DNA of 64,000 nucleotides from NCBI RefSeq assembly GCF_040362915.1, contig NZ_AP029612.1, positions 1,922,001-1,986,000 of the forward strand, read 5' to 3'. Below, one piece after another: positions 16,691-24,841 of this stretch. The notes under the pieces are model-generated. The model did not search any database. It saw only the letters and a list, made by a program, of their open reading frames with translations, and had not been told where the DNA came from. The translations under genes and the position numbers were made by a program. The stretch is from Sediminibacterium sp. KACHI17 (GTDB lineage: Bacteria; Bacteroidota; Bacteroidia; Chitinophagales; Chitinophagaceae). The stretch's first letter is position 1. Each line of letters opens with the position of its first letter.

Positions 16691-17791
16691 GTGATCAACA
16701 TCAACAGACATAATTACGAAGAATTTTTCCTGCTTTATGTAGACAGGGAACTTTCTGCTGCCGAAAGAGTGGCTGTTGAACAGTTTGTTCAGGAGAATCC
16801 CGATCTGCAACATGAGCTGGATGCCTTACAACAAACCATGCTCACCGAAGATATGATGCTTGAAATGCCTGACAAAGCTTCACTATATAGAAACGAAGCA
16901 ACAGGTATCAATTTACAAAATCATACCACTCAATTCCTGATGTATGTGGATGATGAATTGAGTGCAACAGAAAAAGAATCAGTAGAAACCTTTGTATTAC
17001 AGCATCCTTCATTGCAGGAATCGTTCATTCAGTTGAAGCAAACCAAGTTGCCGATCGAAACCATTCCTTTTCCTGATAAGGCATCTTTGTATCGCTCGGA
17101 AGAAAGAGAGAAAAAGCCTGTGATATATATGAGTTGGTGGCGTATAGCTGCTGCTGCAGTAGTGATCGGGTTTGCTGTTATGGTTTGGACTTTATCACTC
17201 AATAATATTGAAAACATATCTGGTAATAATACCGTACTCTCAAAAAACAATACCGAATTGCCAGCTACTGATACTAAGCCGTCACAAAATGGCGTTATTA
17301 GCACTGATCAGGCAGTTGCATTGAATGAGGTGAGCAAGAACAACAAAGTATTAATTACAACCGACAATCGTTCTTCACAAACATTATTGGTTGCTAATAC
17401 TATCAGTAGTACAACAAATGAAAAAATCAACAGCCCTGCTCTTATTATTGATAACGCAGGAATTGTTGAAAGTCATACCGAAACAAAAGCAGACATTGGG
17501 GTTCCTGATCTGAGAACGATTACTGCGAGTAGAGCCGTAAAGGAAAGTGAAATGATCAAAATGGCAACACCGGAAGTAGCAGAAACAAAACCCGAATCGC
17601 TGATGCAGCAAGTAGTATACAAGGAATTGGATACGGAAACTGACAGTGAAAATAAAAGCTTACTGATCGGGTCTGTTGAAATCAATAAAGATAAACTTCG
17701 TGGTATCTTCAGAAAAGCAACCAGTATATTCAGAAGTAAACGTACTGAAGAAGAAAGAGCCGAAACCGGCCCCTCACGACCATTAAAATAA
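16691..17791 (+). CDS. Putative anti-sigma factor with duplicated N-terminal domain
   Basis: 366 residues, GTG start 14 nt after the sigma gene. The first 130 residues hold two copies of a short helical module: about 4-48 (FFLLYVDRELSAAERVAVEQ) and about 77-118 (FLMYVDDELSATEKESVETF), each followed by NPDL/HPSL and a glutamine-rich helix. A single membrane helix is at about 152-172 (IAAAAVVIGFAVMVWTLSL). The periplasmic part is low-complexity, rich in N, T and K. Zinc ligands of the ZAS type are missing. Layout and context indicate an anti-sigma factor; family homology was not recognised directly. Confidence 0.72.
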   Translation: MININRHNYEEFFLLYVDRELSAAERVAVEQFVQENPDLQHELDALQQTMLTEDMMLEMPDKASLYRNEATGINLQNHTTQFLMYVDDELSATEKESVETFVLQHPSLQESFIQLKQTKLPIETIPFPDKASLYRSEEREKKPVIYMSWWRIAAAAVVIGFAVMVWTLSLNNIENISGNNTVLSKNNTELPATDTKPSQNGVISTDQAVALNEVSKNNKVLITTDNRSSQTLLVANTISSTTNEKINSPALIIDNAGIVESHTETKADIGVPDLRTITASRAVKESEMIKMATPEVAETKPESLMQQVVYKELDTETDSENKSLLIGSVEINKDKLRGIFRKATSIFRSKRTEEERAETGPSRPLK

Positions 17792-17807
17792 AAGAAAAGC
17801 ACATTGT

Positions 17808-18686
17808 ATGAAACGTTTAGCAATTGTAGTAGCAGGTATCCTGCTTTCTGGGAGTCTTATGGCTCAAACAGACAGTACAACCCATTCACAAGAATCAGAT
17901 ACTGTTAAAGTGGGCAACTTTATCATCATCAAAAAAAATAAAGATGGTAACAGCAGCAGCAACAGTGTATGGAAAGACTGGGATCGCAATTTTGATATCA
18001 AAATAGAACGCAGAAACAGAGCCAACCGTAATGTGAGCACCAATTGGTGGATCATGGATCTGGGTTTTACTAATTACCGCGATCAGACCAACTATACTGC
18101 TGCACAAGCAGGCGGATATTTTAGAACACTTCGTCCGGCAGATGGCCCTGTAAATGAAAACAGTTTCAAATTGAATACCGGCAAATCAACCAATGTCAAT
18201 ATCTGGTTCTTCATGCAAAAAGTGAATGTGATCAAGCATGTGGTGAATTTGAAATATGGTTTGGGATTAGAGATGTATAATTTCAGATTTGATTCAAGAC
18301 TGAGTTACAGAAAAGATCCAAACCCATATGTGTATAATGACTCGATCAGTTTCTCTAAGAATAAATTGTATGCAGGTTATCTGACAGTTCCTTTCATGAT
18401 CAATATCAATACATCACCTAATAACAGAAGGGGCTTCAGCATCAGTGCTGGTATGAGTGCCGGTTATCTGATCAGCAGTCGTAACAAGCAAAAAAGCAGT
18501 GAAAGAGGTAAACAAAAATCACCGGGCGACTTCAACTTAGAACCTTTCCGTGTTGCCGCAATTGGTGAAGTAGGACTCGGCCCGATCCGCTTGTACGGAA
18601 GTTATAGCCTTAATAAATTGCATAAAGACATTACACGTGTAGAGCAGTTCCCATATGCATTTGGTATTAGATTTAGTAGATGGTAG
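17808..18686 (+). CDS. PorT-like outer-membrane beta-barrel protein
   Basis: 292 residues with a signal peptide (LAIVVAGILLSGSLMAQ). The mature part shows alternating aromatic/polar strands typical of an 8- to 10-strand barrel: NWWIMDLGFTNYRD, KSTNVNIWFFMQKVNV, YGLGLEMYNFRFDSRL, GFSISAGMSAGYLIS, and a terminal strand ending in phenylalanine-arginine-tryptophan (FGIRFSRW). It resembles the outer membrane beta-barrel (PorT/OmpA-like) families of Bacteroidota. Co-transcribed with the sigma and anti-sigma genes (16-nt gap) and followed by a terminator, so it is the likely target or sensor of the system. Confidence 0.78.
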   Translation: MKRLAIVVAGILLSGSLMAQTDSTTHSQESDTVKVGNFIIIKKNKDGNSSSNSVWKDWDRNFDIKIERRNRANRNVSTNWWIMDLGFTNYRDQTNYTAAQAGGYFRTLRPADGPVNENSFKLNTGKSTNVNIWFFMQKVNVIKHVVNLKYGLGLEMYNFRFDSRLSYRKDPNPYVYNDSISFSKNKLYAGYLTVPFMININTSPNNRRGFSISAGMSAGYLISSRNKQKSSERGKQKSPGDFNLEPFRVAAIGEVGLGPIRLYGSYSLNKLHKDITRVEQFPYAFGIRFSRW

Positions 18687-18693
18687 CAGCGAA

Positions 18694-18792
18694 GCTACAA
18701 GCTTCACGCTTCAAGCCACAAGTAAACTAAAAACAGAGTGTTAAATAGACACTCTGTTTTTTTATTCCCATACTTGAAGCTTGTAGCTTTAA
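18694..18792. repeat. Heptamer-periodic inverted repeat, locus 3
   Basis: Left arm 18694-18728 reads as five heptamers (AGCTACA, AGCTTCA, CGCTTCA, AGCCACA, AGTAAAC). Right arm 18772-18792 reads as three (ACTTGAA, GCTTGTA, GCTTTAA). The arms face each other around an ordinary terminator. The words ACTTGAA and GCTTGTA recur at 44861-44881. Confidence 0.8.
18729..18763 (+). terminator. Rho-independent terminator of the sigma-factor operon
   Basis: A perfect 13-bp stem (18729-18741 with 18749-18761), 7-nt loop, seven T at 18757-18763. It sits inside the heptamer arms, 42 nt after the stop codon. Confidence 0.93.
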
Positions 18793-18887
18793 CATAAAGT
18801 TTGTTAACCAAAACTTTTGTCAATTAACCGAAGAACAACAGTCTTAGGTGCAGCGTAATTTTAGTTTAGTGGTCGAATCAAAACCCT

Positions 18888-19442
18888 ATGACCATGCGCC
18901 CCCTCATTTATGCCACCACGTTGTTGTCCATATGCATTGGCAGCACTTCATTCAAAACACCTACTAACATCAACAAGCTCCACGCAACTAAAGACACGTA
19001 TCGAATTCTAGTGATCAAAACAAAGTATGCGATGAAGATCTTTGATTCAACCGGCGAATGTTTAGCTACATATCCGGTTGTATTTGGCAACAAAGACATG
19101 AGCGATAAAATGATGCAAGGCGATCGCCGAACGCCGGAAGGAACTTTCAAAATTTCCTTCAAAAGAAAACATGAAAAATGGAGTCGGTTTTTGTTGATCG
19201 ATTACCCCAATGCAGAAAGTATTGCAAAGTTCAATCAAAGAAAAGCTGCCGGCCTCATTCCTGCCAATGCCCAGATCGGTGGTAGTATCGGTATTCACGG
19301 CACCTGGCCCAATGAAGATTTTGCTGTAGATGGACTCCAAAACTGGACCGAAGGATGTATCAGCACCAAGAACAGATATGTAGAAGAGATCTTTGATGTG
19401 CTTCCGGTAGGAACGCAGATTACGATTAGGAGGGAGAAATGA
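18888..19442 (+). CDS. L,D-transpeptidase family protein
   Basis: 184 residues with an N-terminal signal-like segment (IYATTLLSICIGSTSF). The YkuD domain covers about 38-180: YRILVIKTKYAMKIFD, GDRRTPEGTFKI, then the active site GSIGIHGT with the conserved histidine and TEGCIS with the catalytic cysteine. These enzymes make 3-3 crosslinks in peptidoglycan or attach proteins. Two ATG choices lie two codons apart (18888 and 18894). Its stop codon lies inside the arm of a perfect 26-nt inverted repeat. Confidence 0.9.
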   Translation: MTMRPLIYATTLLSICIGSTSFKTPTNINKLHATKDTYRILVIKTKYAMKIFDSTGECLATYPVVFGNKDMSDKMMQGDRRTPEGTFKISFKRKHEKWSRFLLIDYPNAESIAKFNQRKAAGLIPANAQIGGSIGIHGTWPNEDFAVDGLQNWTEGCISTKNRYVEEIFDVLPVGTQITIRREK

Positions 19443-19501
19443 GTAGTGAATAGTCAGTAGTGAGTCCTATTTTTTACTCACTACTGACTATTCACTACTC
19501 A
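19440..19501. repeat. Heptamer-periodic perfect inverted repeat, locus 4
   Basis: Two perfect 26-nt arms (19440-19465 and 19476-19501), loop CCTATTTTTT. The arms are tandem heptamers: GAGTAGT GAATAGT CAGTAGT and, facing, ACTCACT ACTGACT ATTCACT ACTCACT. The TGA stop of the L,D-transpeptidase gene (19440-19442) is part of the left arm. The alpha/beta hydrolase gene ends 11 nt after the right arm on the other strand, so the hairpin lies between convergent genes and probably ends both transcripts. Confidence 0.9.
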
Positions 19502-19512
19502 CTTAAAAATCG

Positions 19513-20457
19513 CTATTTATTTAGAAAAAAGCTCATTACAGACACCCATTTGGCCTTTTCTTTCTTAAAAAGGCTTTCATGACCGCTTTGGAGATATTTG
19601 ATCATGACCTTATCACGACTAGCGAGATTTTTGAATAATTCATTGGTCTCATCTTCTGTAACACGTTGGTCGCCGGCTCCCCATTGGAGTAAGACCGGAC
19701 AATTCAGTTTTTTGGCATATTCCGATGGCTGATGAGCAAAAGCCCAAGTACCTAACTCCAGTCCACCCCAAAAAGTCAATAAAGTACTTAAGGGTTCTGC
19801 AGGTAGTCCCATGGTTTTCATACGCCCCTGTACTGCTAAGTGTAAAGAACCAAAGGGCATTTCAATGATCATTTTAGAGGGCTTGATACCAAATTCATCC
19901 ACTGCTTTTAAAGCTGTAGCAGCGCCCATTGATATGCCCCAGATAATGATATTTTTTTCTCCTTTCTGAGCAATGTGATCGTAAACTGCTTTAACATCCT
20001 TCGATTCATAGATCCCAATGGATGTTGCTGTTCCTTCGCTATTTCCATGAGCGCGGAAGTCGGTCAGCATCACATTGTATCCCATTGAATAAAGTTCACG
20101 TGCTTCAGCAATGATGCCGCTTTTGCTGCTTCCGTGTCCATGAAACATGAGTACAGTTCCTTTTGCAGAATCTTTTTGTGCGTACCAACTCTCCAAACGA
20201 ATACTATCGGCAGTTTTTAATTGTATTGTTTCATGCGGGATGTTAAGTGAATCAACCACTTTGCTTTTAGGATAGCTGATGCCAAAAAATATCGCTTTTG
20301 TTTTTTCCCCTAAACCCATCTCCTGTGGCTTCTTAACGGGTTGAGCATCCACATAAAAATGTGTGAATTTATATGCATGAAAAGCAGCGATAATATTCAC
20401 AAGTACGAACAAAACAAGAAAGGTATAACCAACTCGTTTGAGCCATTTAGATAACAT
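19513..20457 (-). CDS. Alpha/beta hydrolase
   Basis: 314 residues, membrane-anchored serine hydrolase. An N-terminal helix (TFLVLFVLVNIIAAFHAY) is followed by the hydrolase core. GTVLMFHGHGSSKSG contains the HGHG oxyanion segment, and IIWGISMGAATAL has the nucleophile elbow G-x-S-x-G. The acid is probably in LLQWGAGDQRVTEDE and the histidine in LQSGHESLF. It resembles the BAAT/FSH1-like hydrolases found widely in Bacteroidota. ATG 20457 is preferred over 20481 because the basic pre-helix residues SKWLKR follow it. Lies 29 nt after serS. Confidence 0.88.
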   Translation of the reverse strand: MLSKWLKRVGYTFLVLFVLVNIIAAFHAYKFTHFYVDAQPVKKPQEMGLGEKTKAIFFGISYPKSKVVDSLNIPHETIQLKTADSIRLESWYAQKDSAKGTVLMFHGHGSSKSGIIAEARELYSMGYNVMLTDFRAHGNSEGTATSIGIYESKDVKAVYDHIAQKGEKNIIIWGISMGAATALKAVDEFGIKPSKMIIEMPFGSLHLAVQGRMKTMGLPAEPLSTLLTFWGGLELGTWAFAHQPSEYAKKLNCPVLLQWGAGDQRVTEDETNELFKNLASRDKVMIKYLQSGHESLFKKEKAKWVSVMSFFLNK

Positions 20458-20486
20458 GTGCGGTTGTTTTAAAATATACAAGGGTA

Positions 20487-21758
20487 TTAGTCGATCATTG
20501 CTGCGCCAAAATAAGGAATGAGTGCAGTAGGAAGCTGGATACCATTTTCCTTTTGATGATTTTCCAATAAGCAGGCAACAATTCTCGGCAATGCCAATGA
20601 ACTTCCATTGAGTGAATGTGCTAATTGCATTTTACCATTTTCATCTTTATACCTGCATTTCAAACGATTGGTTTGAAAACTTTCGAAGTTGCTAACACTG
20701 CTTACTTCCAGCCAACGTTCTTGTGCTGCACTGAATACTTCAAAATCATATGTTATTGCACTTGCAAAACCCATATCACCTCCACATAAACGAAGAATGC
20801 GATAGGGTAACTCCAGAGATTGCAATAGTTTTTCTACATGCAATACCATCTCATCCAATGCCGCATAACTTTTATCGGGCTGAACAATTTGTATGATCTC
20901 TACTTTTTCAAATTGATGCAGACGATTCAGTCCACGTACATCTTTTCCATAACTACCTGCTTCTCTTCTGAAACATGGAGAGTAGGCGGTCATCTTTACC
21001 GGAAACTGATCTTCTTTTAAGATCACATCGCGATAAACGTTTGTAACAGGCACTTCAGCGGTAGGAATCATATAAAAATCATCCTCCGGCATATAATACA
21101 TCTGCCCTTCTTTATCCGGTAATTGACCAGTACCCATGGCAGATGCCGCATTCACCATAAAAGGAGGTAGATATTCTGTATATCCGGCAGCAGTATTGAA
21201 ATCAAGAAAATATTGAATCAAAGACCTTTGCAGCTTCGCACCTTTTCCGATATAAACCGGAAATCCGCTACCAGTGATTTTGTTACCCAGCTCGAAATCG
21301 ATCAGGTTGTATTTTTTTGTCAGGTCCCAGTGTGGTTGTGCTCCTGCCGGTAAAGATGGATGAATGCCACCCTCACGCACTACCACATTTTCTTCGGGTG
21401 TTCTTCCTTCAGGTACTTCTGCTGCAGGCAGATTGGGTAGTTGTAATAATGTATCCAGTAATGTTTGTTCTGTAACCGCCATTTTCTCTTTCAGCGGTTC
21501 CAGTCCACTTTTCAGCGTTGCCACTTCCGCTTTCATAGCTTCAGCCGCTTCTTTGTTTCCCTGTGCCATCAGTTTGCCGATTTCCTTAGAAGCAGCATTG
21601 ATACTGGCTTGTGTAGTATCAAAATCTAATTGGATTCTTTTACGTTCATCATCCAATGAAATGATCGTATCTACCAGTTCAGGTTGTTTGAAATGCTTTT
21701 TGATCAATCTTTTCTTTACTTCCTCAGGATTCGCTCTCAAAACACTCACTTGTAACAT
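20487..21758 (-). CDS. serS: Serine--tRNA ligase
   Basis: 423 residues, class II synthetase that charges tRNA-Ser and tRNA-Sec. The N-terminal coiled coil (about 25-100, rich in E, K, A) is followed by the catalytic core: motif 2 in FRREAGSYGKDVRGLNRLHQF and motif 3 in SLNGSSLALPRIVACLLEN. Start at ATG 21758, where the family begins MLQVSVLRANPEEV; a TATCTTTG -7 element (21775-21782) would be inside the longer frame. Divergent from the gene at 21831 with only 72 bp between starts. Confidence 0.97.
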   Translation of the reverse strand: MLQVSVLRANPEEVKKRLIKKHFKQPELVDTIISLDDERKRIQLDFDTTQASINAASKEIGKLMAQGNKEAAEAMKAEVATLKSGLEPLKEKMAVTEQTLLDTLLQLPNLPAAEVPEGRTPEENVVVREGGIHPSLPAGAQPHWDLTKKYNLIDFELGNKITGSGFPVYIGKGAKLQRSLIQYFLDFNTAAGYTEYLPPFMVNAASAMGTGQLPDKEGQMYYMPEDDFYMIPTAEVPVTNVYRDVILKEDQFPVKMTAYSPCFRREAGSYGKDVRGLNRLHQFEKVEIIQIVQPDKSYAALDEMVLHVEKLLQSLELPYRILRLCGGDMGFASAITYDFEVFSAAQERWLEVSSVSNFESFQTNRLKCRYKDENGKMQLAHSLNGSSLALPRIVACLLENHQKENGIQLPTALIPYFGAAMID

Positions 21759-21774
21759 AAGGGTCAATTTTGCG

Positions 21775-21826
21775 CAAAGATAAAGCCTTGCTGCTGATGA
21801 AGGATGGCTTTCAGCGTTTACCTTTG
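21775..21826. promoter_or_regulatory. Divergent promoters of serS and the gene at 21831
   Basis: TATCTTTG on the minus strand (21775-21782) serves serS, 16 nt before its ATG. TACCTTTG on the plus strand (21819-21826) serves the hypothetical gene, only 4 nt before its ATG. Both match TAnnTTTG exactly. Confidence 0.7.
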
Positions 21827-21830
21827 CATC

Positions 21831-22187
21831 ATGCAATTTATAAGTGATGATCTGCAGCAGCGTTGGTGGGCACTGGAAGCCCAATTGGTAGAACGTTTTG
21901 GAAAAAAACCTGATCTGGAAGCGGTCCTTTTTCTTATCGGATTACAAGAGACCGGATTTATTCAGGAAAAAATTTCAAAAGAACAAAAACAAGACCTGAT
22001 GCATGTGGCGGTGTGTACCGTTCTTGCGCAGAGTGGTTATTATGTCGTTGAAGGAAAGGATACTGAAGGATGGCCCCATTTCAGACAGGTAAAGGAGTTA
22101 CCGGTGATGTCTTTGCCGGATCAGGAGAACTTCATTAAAGACCATGTTTTATTATATTTCCAACAATCCGAACTTCCCGAGGAATAA
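21831..22187 (+). CDS. Conserved hypothetical protein
   Basis: 118 residues, not recognised. It is soluble and acidic, with one predicted helical region (DLQQRWWALEAQLVERFGKKPDLEA, split by a turn) followed by LLFLIGLQE-like hydrophobic helices and a beta segment GYYVVEGKDTEGWPHFR. ATG 21831 directly follows a perfect -7 element by 4 nt, so the mRNA is probably leaderless; the frame upstream to 21804 lies inside the promoter. It resembles a small conserved family of Bacteroidota of unknown role. Confidence 0.75.
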   Translation: MQFISDDLQQRWWALEAQLVERFGKKPDLEAVLFLIGLQETGFIQEKISKEQKQDLMHVAVCTVLAQSGYYVVEGKDTEGWPHFRQVKELPVMSLPDQENFIKDHVLLYFQQSELPEE

Positions 22188-22229
22188 ATTTTTCATGTTG
22201 AAGAATTAAGCAATATTTGCACGTTGTTA

Positions 22230-22254
22230 GACCATGGAGAATGGTCTATGGACA
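22230..22254. repeat. Heptamer-type repeat in the gcvH leader, locus 5
   Basis: CCATGGA GAATGGT CTATGGA are consecutive heptamers. AGACCAT (22230-22236) and ATGGTCT (22242-22248) form a 7-bp stem with a 5-nt loop. The words match those of loci 1 and 2. A -7-like AATATTTG lies upstream (22213-22220), so the hairpin would be in the gcvH 5' leader, unlike the other loci. Confidence 0.6.
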
Positions 22255-22278
22255 AAAAGCTAATAAAAAAACCACCAT

Positions 22279-22656
22279 ATGAATTTCCCAGCTGAATTAC
22301 GTTACACTAAAGATCATGAATGGATCAAGTTAGAAGGTAATATTGCCACTATTGGTATTACAGATTTTGCTCAACATGAGTTGGGTGATATTGTATACGT
22401 TGATATCAATACCGTTGGTAAAAGTCTGGCTTCAGAAGAAGTTTTTGGTACAGTAGAAGCTGTAAAAACCGTGAGTGACCTCTTTTTACCTGTAGCAGGC
22501 ACAATCAATGAAGTGAACAGCTTACTGGAAAAGCAGCCTGAACTGGTCAATTCTGATCCATACGGTGACGGCTGGATGGTTAAAATGACGGTAAATAATC
22601 CGGCAGATGTAGAAGCTTTGATGAATAGTGAAGCTTATGCAGCACTGGTAGGATAG
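22279..22656 (+). CDS. gcvH: Glycine cleavage system H protein
   Basis: 125 residues, the lipoyl carrier of the glycine cleavage system that shuttles the aminomethyl group between P, T and L proteins. It has [32 protein letters not shown] and the lipoylation site in [13 protein letters not shown], where the lysine of EAVK is modified. The C-terminus [11 protein letters not shown] is canonical. gcvT lies at 2449; gcvP is not in the window. Confidence 0.97.
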   Translation: MNFPAELRYTKDHEWIKLEGNIATIGITDFAQHELGDIVYVDINTVGKSLASEEVFGTVEAVKTVSDLFLPVAGTINEVNSLLEKQPELVNSDPYGDGWMVKMTVNNPADVEALMNSEAYAALVG

Positions 22657-22735
22657 CTTTTATACCTGCTAAATCCATCCGAACAATTTCCCCGTATATT
22701 GGTTACATAACCTTGTACTAAACACCAACCTGCTT

Positions 22736-23278
22736 TTGGAAGTAGCTAAAAAATACAGCGAGTCCGAATTGGTCCGTTTGCTTCAACAGCGGAGCCAGCA
22801 TGTATTCAGCTATTTGTATGATAACTACTCAGGCGCCTTATTATCCATCATCTGCAACATTGTCAAGGATGAAGAACTTGCTAATGATGTACTCCAGGAG
22901 GTGTTTGTAAAGATCTGGCGTCAAATTGAAAGCTATGATAGTAGTAAGGGAAGATTATTCACCTGGATGCTGAACATTGCCCGTAATGCATCTATTGATA
23001 CCGTTCGCAGTAAAAGTTATCAGAATAATCTTCAAAACCGTGAGTTATCAGAAGACGTATATGTATCAGCCGGTACAGCACAACTTCAAGTAGACCAGAT
23101 TGGTTTACGCAAAGTGGTGCATCAGCTGAAAGAGGAACATCGTGTATTGATCGACCTGTCTTATTTTCAAGGTTTTACTCAAGATGAGATATCCAAAATG
23201 TTGGATATACCTTTGGGTACCGTGAAAACAAGGCTACGAACAGCATTAACACAATTAAGAGGAATTATTAAACCATAA
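22736..23278 (+). CDS. RNA polymerase sigma factor, ECF type (SigK-like)
   Basis: 180 residues. Region 2 is at about 20-90 (VFSYLYDNYSGALLSII, ELANDVLQEVFVKIW, GRLFTWMLNIARNASID) and region 4 at about 120-175 (LKEEHRVLIDLSYFQGFTQDEISKMLDIPLGTVKTRLRTAL). The only credible start is TTG at 22736, as no in-frame ATG precedes region 2. The next gene begins immediately after its stop and encodes a RskA-like anti-sigma factor, which identifies the pair as the SigK/RskA type. Confidence 0.92.
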   Translation: MEVAKKYSESELVRLLQQRSQHVFSYLYDNYSGALLSIICNIVKDEELANDVLQEVFVKIWRQIESYDSSKGRLFTWMLNIARNASIDTVRSKSYQNNLQNRELSEDVYVSAGTAQLQVDQIGLRKVVHQLKEEHRVLIDLSYFQGFTQDEISKMLDIPLGTVKTRLRTALTQLRGIIKP

Positions 23279-24091
23279 ATGGATATAAAGGCATACATAG
23301 AAAGCGGAATCATTGAAAGCTATGTGTTAGGCATGGCTGATGATCAGGAGCGTGCCGAACTTGAACAGTTAAGCCGTCAATACCCTGAGATCAGGGCTGC
23401 TATTGATGCGTTTGAATTGTCGCTCGAGCAAACTGCCATGGCCAATGCCATGAACCCCGCTGCACATGTAAAAGCCAATATCTTAGCTGAGATCGCTGAT
23501 GAGTTTTCTGACAAGACAGCTCCTGCATCTACAGCCAAACTGGTTTCTATGTCTGCCCCCAGCACAGGTTGGTTACGTTATGTAGCTGCCGCTTCTGTGA
23601 TTCTCTTGGTTGTTAGTGCAGCTACCAATGTTTATTTCTATCGCCAATTCCGTGATGCTTCTACTCAATATCAGGCATTACTCCTTGAAAAGACCAGTTT
23701 GCTGGCTCAAAACCAAGCTTTACAAGCGAAAGGACTGGATCTCTATCAGGGAATGCAGATCATGAGTGATCCTAGCTATACCAAAGTGTCTATGCCTGGA
23801 GTAAAAGCAGAAGAAAACAAGCTAGCCACCGTTTTCTGGGATAAGAAAAACAATGAAGTGTATTTGCTTACCAACCGTTTACCAAAAACCAGTACTGATA
23901 CCCAATACCAGCTGTGGGCTATCGTAGACGGTAAACCTGTAGATGCGGGTATGGTAGATATTTGCAATGGTCTTTGCAAGATGAAGAACATCAGCAATGC
24001 CTCTGCCTTTGCCATCACATTGGAAAAACGTGGCGGCAGCCCTACACCTAATCTGGACCAATTACAGGTCTTTGGTGGGGTAAATGGATAA
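23279..24091 (+). CDS. Anti-sigma-K factor RskA-like protein
   Basis: 270 residues. The N-terminus (IESGIIESYVLGMADDQERAELEQL) is the sigma-binding helical domain. One membrane helix is at about 100-120 (YVAAASVILLVVSAATNVYF). The extracytoplasmic RskA_C-type domain (about 165-268) has VFWDKKNNEVYL, QYQLWAIVDGKPVDAG and FAITLEKRGGSPTP. Directly adjoins the sigma gene (stop TAA, then ATG), so translation is coupled. It should hold the sigma factor at the membrane until a signal triggers cleavage. Confidence 0.93.
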   Translation: MDIKAYIESGIIESYVLGMADDQERAELEQLSRQYPEIRAAIDAFELSLEQTAMANAMNPAAHVKANILAEIADEFSDKTAPASTAKLVSMSAPSTGWLRYVAAASVILLVVSAATNVYFYRQFRDASTQYQALLLEKTSLLAQNQALQAKGLDLYQGMQIMSDPSYTKVSMPGVKAEENKLATVFWDKKNNEVYLLTNRLPKTSTDTQYQLWAIVDGKPVDAGMVDICNGLCKMKNISNASAFAITLEKRGGSPTPNLDQLQVFGGVNG

Positions 24092-24140
24092 TCTTCCCCC
24101 TTATTAACCTTATCACAACAGTTTCTTTGTCTGCGAAGTA

Positions 24141-24148
24141 TATTTTTG
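24141..24148 (+). promoter_or_regulatory. -7 promoter element of the VanZ-like gene
   Basis: TATTTTTG, an exact TAnnTTTG match, 28 nt before the TTG start at 24177. Confidence 0.6.
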
Positions 24149-24176
24149 TACTTCACTGCATAAAACAGTCCCTGTT

Positions 24177-24575
24177 TTGAAAATCATCCATTTTATTCCC
24201 GCCTTTCTATTCTTTATTATCAGTGTGATCCTGCTTTGCTTACCCGGTACAAAAAATTTTCCGGCAGCATGGTGGTTTCAGAAAATACCTCAATTTGATA
24301 AGCTGGTACATATTGGCCTCTTTGGTTTACTTAGTCTGTTATTTCATTGGCCGGCTATGAAAAGTAATTGGAATAATACGCGTAGAAAACTGTGGTTTTG
24401 GATGATCTCTTGTTTCTCCGTTGCCTATGGTACGATCATGGAGTTTGTACAAAGAGAACTGATTGTAAATCGATCTTTTGAAGAGGCTGATATTCTTGCA
24501 GATAGCGTAGGAGCTTTCTCAGCATTGGCTTTTTCTTTGACATTTTTCCTCCAAAAACAAACTTCGAAAAACTGA
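24177..24575 (+). CDS. VanZ-like family membrane protein
   Basis: 132 residues with four hydrophobic segments. The VanZ-like pattern is visible: LVHIGLFGLLSLLF near residue 42 with the conserved histidine, and YGTIMEFVQRE near 88 with the conserved glutamate, followed by FEEADILADSVGA near 105. VanZ itself gives low-level teicoplanin resistance, but most members are of unknown function. The start is TTG at 24177; no ATG is available before the first helix. Confidence 0.82.
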   Translation: MKIIHFIPAFLFFIISVILLCLPGTKNFPAAWWFQKIPQFDKLVHIGLFGLLSLLFHWPAMKSNWNNTRRKLWFWMISCFSVAYGTIMEFVQRELIVNRSFEEADILADSVGAFSALAFSLTFFLQKQTSKN

Positions 24576-24619
24576 TTGTATACGCATAGACAGAATACTT
24601 GGTGTATATACAAAAAATT

Positions 24620-24641
24620 GTCCCCTGTGGAAACAGGGGAC
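24620..24641 (+). promoter_or_regulatory. Strong hairpin before a 27-codon ORF
   Basis: GTCCCCTGT (24620-24628) and ACAGGGGAC (24633-24641) form a 9-bp stem with GGAA loop (24629-24632). No U run follows, so it is not a classical terminator. It ends 20 nt before a small ATG-started ORF. Confidence 0.6.
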
Positions 24642-24661
24642 GCAACCAAAACTAACTGCTT

Positions 24662-24745
24662 ATGAGAAAATTGACTACTTACTTATATCTATATAAACGC
24701 AAATTCAGTGCCAAAAGATTTCAGGAATTTGTTAATCCTTTCTAA
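24662..24745 (+). CDS. Possible 27-residue basic peptide
   Basis: ATG at 24662, TAA at 24743-24745. The predicted peptide begins MRKLTTYLYLYKRKF and is strongly basic with several tyrosines and phenylalanines, ending EFVNPF. It follows the 24620-24641 hairpin and lies in an otherwise non-coding gap between convergent genes (24576-24841). The rest of the gap shows nothing I recognise. Composition differs from random translation, but the ORF is too short to be sure; it could also be chance or part of a small RNA. Confidence 0.35.
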   Translation: MRKLTTYLYLYKRKFSAKRFQEFVNPF

Positions 24746-24841
24746 ATAGATACTAATTCTTTTTGGACTGTTGCCTAGTGCAAAGTTCTATATAATAGAC
24801 AGAAGAAAATGTCAATGGTTTAACAATGATTTGTTAAAGGA

